A stretch of 9,530 nucleotides of DNA, taken from assembly GCA_022570975.1 (NCBI GenBank), contig JACZYS010000086.1:1-9530 (forward strand), in the 5' to 3' direction. Position 1 is the stretch's first letter. Every line of letters starts with the position of its first letter. The stretch comes from Candidatus Zixiibacteriota bacterium (lineage in GTDB: Bacteria > Zixibacteria > MSB-5A5 > GN15 > FEB-12). The notes below the pieces were generated by a model that was given only the letters and a program-made list of their open reading frames with translations, did not search any database and was not told the origin of the DNA. Position numbers and translations under genes: made by a program. Of the stretch, positions 6,301 to 9,530 are shown piece by piece.

Positions 6301-7429
6301 TAAAAAGTTCAAGGGCCATATTTTTTGGCAGACCACACTGATATAATTTTAATTCCGGTCCGACAACAATTACCGAACGACCGGAATAATCAACTCTCTT
6401 TCCCAGAAGGTTCTGGCGAAAACGTCCTTGTTTACCTTTCAGTAAATCCGAAAGAGATTTAAGCGGTCTTTTGGAGTCGCCTCTTACCGAGTGGGTTCTT
6501 CTTCCGTTATCCATAAGAGCATCAACCGACTCCTGAAGCATTCTCTTTTCATTTCTCAGAATAACTTCCGGTGCCTGAATATCTATAAGCTTCTTCAAAC
6601 GATTATTACGATTGATTACTCTCCGGTATAGGTCATTTAAGTCAGAAGTTGCAAACCTTCCACCCTCAAGCGGTACCAGCGGACGTAAATCCGGAGGAAT
6701 AACCGGAATGATATTCAAAATCATCCACTCCGGACGGTTGTTGGACTGACGGAAAGATTCAACAATGCGAAGTCTCTTGAGAGTATCCTTTTTCCTCTGA
6801 ACCGAGGTCTCAACTTTGACCTGGGCTCTTAAAGTAACGGCCAGTTCTTCAATATCAATAATCTTCAGTAAGTCCCTTATTGCTTCTGCGCCCATGCGGG
6901 CATCAAAAGTTTTTCCGGCTTCTTCCAGCTCAACAAATTCTTCTTCAGTTAATACCTCGCCGATATCGTGGGCGGTATTACCCGGATCTATAACAATATA
7001 GTTTTCATAATAAAGAATCTTTTCAAGCACCCGAATAGAGAGACTGAGCAGGTGGCCGATTCTTGAAGGAAGAGATTTGAAATACCAGATATGGGAAACA
7101 GGAACGGCCAGTTCAATATGTCCCATTCTTTCACGGCGCACTTTTGACTGAGTTACTTCAACTCCACAACGGTCACAGACAATTCCGCGGAAACGGATTC
7201 TTTTATATTTTCCACAGTTACATTCCCAGTCTTTTACAGGGCCAAAAATTCTTTCACAGAAAAGTCCATCACGTTCCGGCTTAAACGAGCGATAATTTAT
7301 TGTTTCCGGTTTTGTAACTTCACCGAATGACCATGACAAGATGACATCGGGGGAGGCTATTTGAATTTGGATTGAGGTAAATTCGGAATGTTTCCTTCTC
7401 GGCGCTTGGTTTTTGAACAGATCAGCCAT
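3317..7429 (-). CDS. rpoC: DNA-directed RNA polymerase subunit beta'
   Basis: Beta' forms half of the RNA polymerase active cleft and supplies the catalytic Mg site. The protein has 1370 residues, complete. The N-terminal zinc site uses Cys70, Cys72, Cys85 and Cys88, the same numbers as E. coli. The active-site motif NADFDGD falls at 457-463, with Asp459, Asp461 and Asp463. A second zinc site is Cys794, Cys868, Cys875 and Cys878. The bridge helix lies at about 757-790. The trigger loop starts at QLTLRTFHIGG (909-919) and resumes at ITGGLPRVAELFEARRP (about 1103-1119), leaving an insertion of about 175 residues. This corresponds to E. coli SI3 and marks a Gram-negative-type lineage. The C-terminus ends in a short acidic tail. 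The ATG has an AAGGAG site 6 nt upstream, and the gene lies 62 nt after rpoB. Confidence 0.99.
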   Translation of the reverse strand: MADLFKNQAPRRKHSEFTSIQIQIASPDVILSWSFGEVTKPETINYRSFKPERDGLFCERIFGPVKDWECNCGKYKRIRFRGIVCDRCGVEVTQSKVRRERMGHIELAVPVSHIWYFKSLPSRIGHLLSLSIRVLEKILYYENYIVIDPGNTAHDIGEVLTEEEFVELEEAGKTFDARMGAEAIRDLLKIIDIEELAVTLRAQVKVETSVQRKKDTLKRLRIVESFRQSNNRPEWMILNIIPVIPPDLRPLVPLEGGRFATSDLNDLYRRVINRNNRLKKLIDIQAPEVILRNEKRMLQESVDALMDNGRRTHSVRGDSKRPLKSLSDLLKGKQGRFRQNLLGKRVDYSGRSVIVVGPELKLYQCGLPKNMALELFKPFIIMKLEEKGYVQTVKSAKKLVEKERPEVWDILEEIIEDHPVMLNRAPTLHRLGIQAFFPVLVEGKAIRLHPLVCSAFNADFDGDQMAVHVPLSFEAQLEARLLMLGSNNILLPSSGRPIAVPSQDIVIGCYYLTKVKEGGKGENSIFSSTLEAITAYETDNIELHSEITVRKNGEMLKTTVGRVIFNDILPEGIAYFNDVATSKKLEAIVLESYMKIGQNITVEFLDRLKLLGFEYATRSGTTVSISDLVIPKEKDEIIANAKKEIAKIQKQYERGVVTNSERYNKVIDTWTRVTSQVSDVMFNNLAKDKNGFNPVFMMADSGARGSKEQIRQLSGMRGLMAKPQKKITGGVGEIIENPITANFREGLSVQEYFISTHGARKGLADTALKTADAGYLTRRLVDVAQDIIIREEDCGTILGIDVSAIKEGEEVIESLSDRIVGRVCQDDLYDPIGDELIFESGSLINEESAVKIEEAGIDTVRIRSVLTCESRFGVCIQCYGRNLANMKLVQIGEAVGVIAAQSIGEPGTQLTLRTFHIGGTAARIAEESQLKSKYAGVIEFTEIKTVKRSDGARMVVSRDGVGEALIKDSEGRVRVKLEVPYGAHLFVSDGAKIKRGDIVYEWDPYTRTILSEKAGIVKYKDIIKDISVREAIDEQTGLLQTIVIDTKDKTLFPTVIVEKESGQTIVSYRIPTDAQIQVGDKHKVKAGDVLVKIPRVISKSRDITGGLPRVAELFEARRPHDPAVISEIYGSVEFGKIVRAQQQIIVSGDQDETKEYLIPHGKHLMVHEGDRVKAGDRLCEGAIDPQDILDILGVQESQAYLVNEIQEVYRLQGVKINDKHIEVIVKQMMQKVLIETVGDTNFLESEKIDKLKFADENSRIIAEGGEPATSKPLLLGITKASLSTESFISAASFQETTKVLTEAAISGKVDKLLGLKENVIIGHLIPAGTGIEKYRAMKIVVPEEEIEEKKAESGSTEPEAAVANIFDKNS

Positions 7430-7435
7430 TGTTCT

Positions 7436-7441
7436 CTCCTT
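7436..7441 (-). promoter_or_regulatory. Ribosome binding site of rpoC
   Basis: AAGGAG on the transcribed strand, 6 nt before the rpoC ATG, supports that start. The rest of the 62-nt rpoB-rpoC spacer (7430-7491) is AT-rich and shows no hairpin with a U-run, so rpoB and rpoC should share a transcript. Confidence 0.8.
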
Positions 7442-7491
7442 TTTTACCTAAAATCCGTTTATCTATCAAATATTCTATTCTATATTTCATA

Positions 7492-9530
7492 TTACTCCTC
7501 AATCAGCTTTACATCTAACCCCAGTGCCTGGAGTTCTTTGATGAGCACATTAAAAGCTTCCGGATATCCCGGTTCTGGCGGGTTTTCCCCTTTCACAATC
7601 GCTTCATATACCTGGCTTCTACCGACAACGTCATCTGACTTAACCGTGAGCATTTCCTGCAGGGTGTAGGCGGCACCATAAGCCTCCAGCGCCCAGACTT
7701 CCATTTCACCAAATCTTTGTCCGCCAAATTGTGCTTTACCTCCCAGCGGCTGCTGAGTAACAAGCGAGTATGGGCCGATTGAGCGAGCGTGAATCTTGTC
7801 ATCGACAAGGTGAGACAGCTTAAGCATGTATATATATCCAACAGTTATTCGATTATCAAATTCTCTTCCCGTCATGCCGTCAATCAACTTTATCTTTCCG
7901 TCTTCCGGAAGACCCGCCTCTTTAAGTTTGGCGTAAATTTCATCTACTGTAGCGCCTTCAAATACGGGAGTTGCCATGTGCTGGCCAAGTTTCTCTGCTG
8001 CCCATCCGAGATGAGTTTCTAAGACCTGTCCAATGTTCATACGGGATGGCACACCAAGCGGATTTAGGATAATATCAACCGGAGTTCCGTCTTCCATGAA
8101 CGGTAAATCTTCAACCGGGACCAGCTTGGAGACAACACCTTTGTTTCCATGGCGACCGGCCATTTTATCACCAACAGAAATCTTCCTTCTGATTGCGACA
8201 GTAACCTTCACCAGCTGTTTAACACCCGGAGAGAGTTCAGCACCTCTGATAACCTTGTCAATTTCTATCTCCATTGACTGGGTTTTTTCTTTCAACATTG
8301 CGCCTGATTCGTCAACAATATTTCTGACATACTTGTTGACGGTATCATCATTACAGAAACCATCGGGAGCAATAGCACCTTCAACATCAAAGCTTTCAAA
8401 AAAGTCAGCTTTGTACTTGTGCCCGGCTCTGATAATTACAGAATTGTCAATTACCGAGCGGACCGTCTGCGAGGACTTGCCATTCAAAAGCTCACCAATG
8501 GTATTATTGCGGAGATTTTTGATGTCCATAATCTTTTTGTTAAAGACTCTCTTTATCTCAGAAATCTGAAGTTTTTCGGTTTTCTTGGATTCTTCTGATC
8601 GGTCTTTACGAGTGAAGACATGGGTTCTAATGACCACGCCTTTCATTCCAGGAGGTGCTTTCAGGGAGGCATCACGGACATCGCCGGCCTTTTCACCAAA
8701 GATGGCACGGAGGAGTCTTTCTTCCGGGGAAAGTTCAGTTTCACCCTTTGGTGTAACTTTACCTACCAGAATATCACCGGCTTCAACTTCGGCACCAACC
8801 CTTACAATTCCGTTTTCATCCAGATTTAGCAGAGCTTCCTCTGAGACGTTGGGTATTTCCCGGGTAATTTCTTCGGCCCCTCTTTTAGTATCTCTTACTT
8901 GCAGTTCATATTCTTCGATATGAATGGAAGTATAAATGTCATCTTTAAGCAATTGTTCAGAGAGGATAATTGCGTCTTCAAAGTTGTAACCCCTCCATGG
9001 CATGAAGGCGACCAAGACGTTGCGTCCCAGGGCAAGCTCTCCTCTGTCAACAGCGGGGCCATCGGCTATTACATCACCTTTTTTGACCGTTGCGCCTACT
9101 TTAACTACAGGAGTATAGTTCATACAGGTATCCTGATTGGAACGCTCATACTTGGTAAGGATATACTCTTCATCTTCAACATAGCCAAGAGATCCGATGG
9201 ATTTCCTGATATTCGGACGAACGACAATTTTTCCACTATCAACATAAACAACTGTTCCTTCTCTCTGACAGAGAACAACAGCACCTGAGTCGGCGGCCGC
9301 TTTTCTCTCCATGCCGGTACCTACAAAAGGTGTTTGAGTTTTTAGCAATGGAAGTGCCTGACGTTGCATGTTGGAACCCATCAAAGCACGGTTGGCATCA
9401 TCATGTTCCAGGAATGGAATCAGTGAGGCGGCAACCGAGACCAGCTGTCGGGGAGAAATATCTACATATTGTACTTCATCTGCTTTTAAAATAGGATAGT
9501 CTGACCTTCTTCTGGCCATAATATTTTCAT
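7492..9530 (-). CDS. rpoB: DNA-directed RNA polymerase subunit beta, C-terminal part (5' end beyond window)
   Basis: Beta pairs with beta' to form the RNA polymerase active cleft. The frame stays open to the right edge: codons for Glu-Asn-Ile precede the Met at 9517-9519, so that Met is internal. About 678 residues are visible, corresponding to roughly residue 645 of E. coli beta onward. Counting from the internal Met, landmarks are SLIPFLEHDDANRALMGSNM (32-51), GYNFED with the active-site Glu181-Asp182, GDKMAGRHGNKG (450-461) with Lys452 and Lys460, and the C-terminal clamp region SYSLVTQQPLGGKAQFGGQR. An insertion at about 305-430, between VFTRK and SPGVKQLVKV, matches the place of E. coli SI2. 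The rifampicin-resistance cluster lies upstream of the window and cannot be read. The protein ends normally at LIEE and is followed by rpoC. Confidence 0.98.
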   Translation of the reverse strand, partial: ENIMARRRSDYPILKADEVQYVDISPRQLVSVAASLIPFLEHDDANRALMGSNMQRQALPLLKTQTPFVGTGMERKAAADSGAVVLCQREGTVVYVDSGKIVVRPNIRKSIGSLGYVEDEEYILTKYERSNQDTCMNYTPVVKVGATVKKGDVIADGPAVDRGELALGRNVLVAFMPWRGYNFEDAIILSEQLLKDDIYTSIHIEEYELQVRDTKRGAEEITREIPNVSEEALLNLDENGIVRVGAEVEAGDILVGKVTPKGETELSPEERLLRAIFGEKAGDVRDASLKAPPGMKGVVIRTHVFTRKDRSEESKKTEKLQISEIKRVFNKKIMDIKNLRNNTIGELLNGKSSQTVRSVIDNSVIIRAGHKYKADFFESFDVEGAIAPDGFCNDDTVNKYVRNIVDESGAMLKEKTQSMEIEIDKVIRGAELSPGVKQLVKVTVAIRRKISVGDKMAGRHGNKGVVSKLVPVEDLPFMEDGTPVDIILNPLGVPSRMNIGQVLETHLGWAAEKLGQHMATPVFEGATVDEIYAKLKEAGLPEDGKIKLIDGMTGREFDNRITVGYIYMLKLSHLVDDKIHARSIGPYSLVTQQPLGGKAQFGGQRFGEMEVWALEAYGAAYTLQEMLTVKSDDVVGRSQVYEAIVKGENPPEPGYPEAFNVLIKELQALGLDVKLIEE

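Noticed and set aside
8033..8569. 178-codon open frame on the plus strand, and other plus-strand frames across 7388-9288
   Set aside because: They lie wholly or almost wholly antisense to rpoB and rpoC. Their translations are Ser/Thr/Phe-rich low-information sequence with no recognisable domain, as expected of shadows of a conserved gene.
9517..9519. ATG as the true start of a shorter RpoB-like protein
   Set aside because: The frame stays open upstream to the window edge, and Glu-Asn-Ile before the Met continues the family alignment. No ribosome binding site is visible in the few bases available, so it is an internal Met of a truncated rpoB.

Overview
This window is a stretch of core bacterial transcription and translation genes, all on the minus strand. 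In transcription order (right to left) they are rpoB (3' two thirds, truncated at the right edge), rpoC, rpsL, rpsG, fusA and tuf (first 24 codons, truncated at the left edge). This is an rpoBC cluster running directly into the str operon. Coding density is very high. The spacers are 62 nt (rpoB-rpoC), 79 nt (rpoC-rpsL), 13 nt (rpsL-rpsG), 217 nt (rpsG-fusA) and 21 nt (fusA-tuf). No gap exceeds 300 nt, and I see no mobile element, CRISPR array, tRNA or rRNA.

Organism: a Gram-negative-type bacterium of moderate GC. RpoC has a lineage-specific insertion of about 175 residues inside the trigger loop. RpoB has an insertion at the place of the E. coli SI2 (beta-i9) insertion. Both are typical of Proteobacteria, Bacteroidetes/FCB and related lineages and are absent in Firmicutes. 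The RpoC N-terminus looks FCB-like, but fusA-tuf adjacency and direct rpoC-rpsL linkage are not the usual Bacteroidetes order. My guess is a less-studied FCB-type phylum, at low to moderate confidence.

Together the genes encode the catalytic core of RNA polymerase (beta, beta'), two 30S proteins (S12 at the decoding centre, S7 in the head) and the two elongation GTPases (EF-G, EF-Tu). The genes appear intact, with all catalytic and metal-binding residues I checked in place.

The only part that protein coding does not explain is the 217-nt rpsG-fusA spacer. On the transcribed strand it holds a small hairpin plus U-run just after rpsG. It then holds a long imperfect hairpin of about 35 base pairs ending in seven U's, 11 nt before the fusA start codon. 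An upstream segment can pair with either arm of this hairpin, as in attenuator/antiterminator leaders. fusA has no Shine-Dalgarno sequence, although tuf, rpsL and rpoC have strong ones. A second small curiosity is that rpsL starts with TTG. I found no evidence of a wholly new system; the fusA leader is the best candidate for something undescribed.
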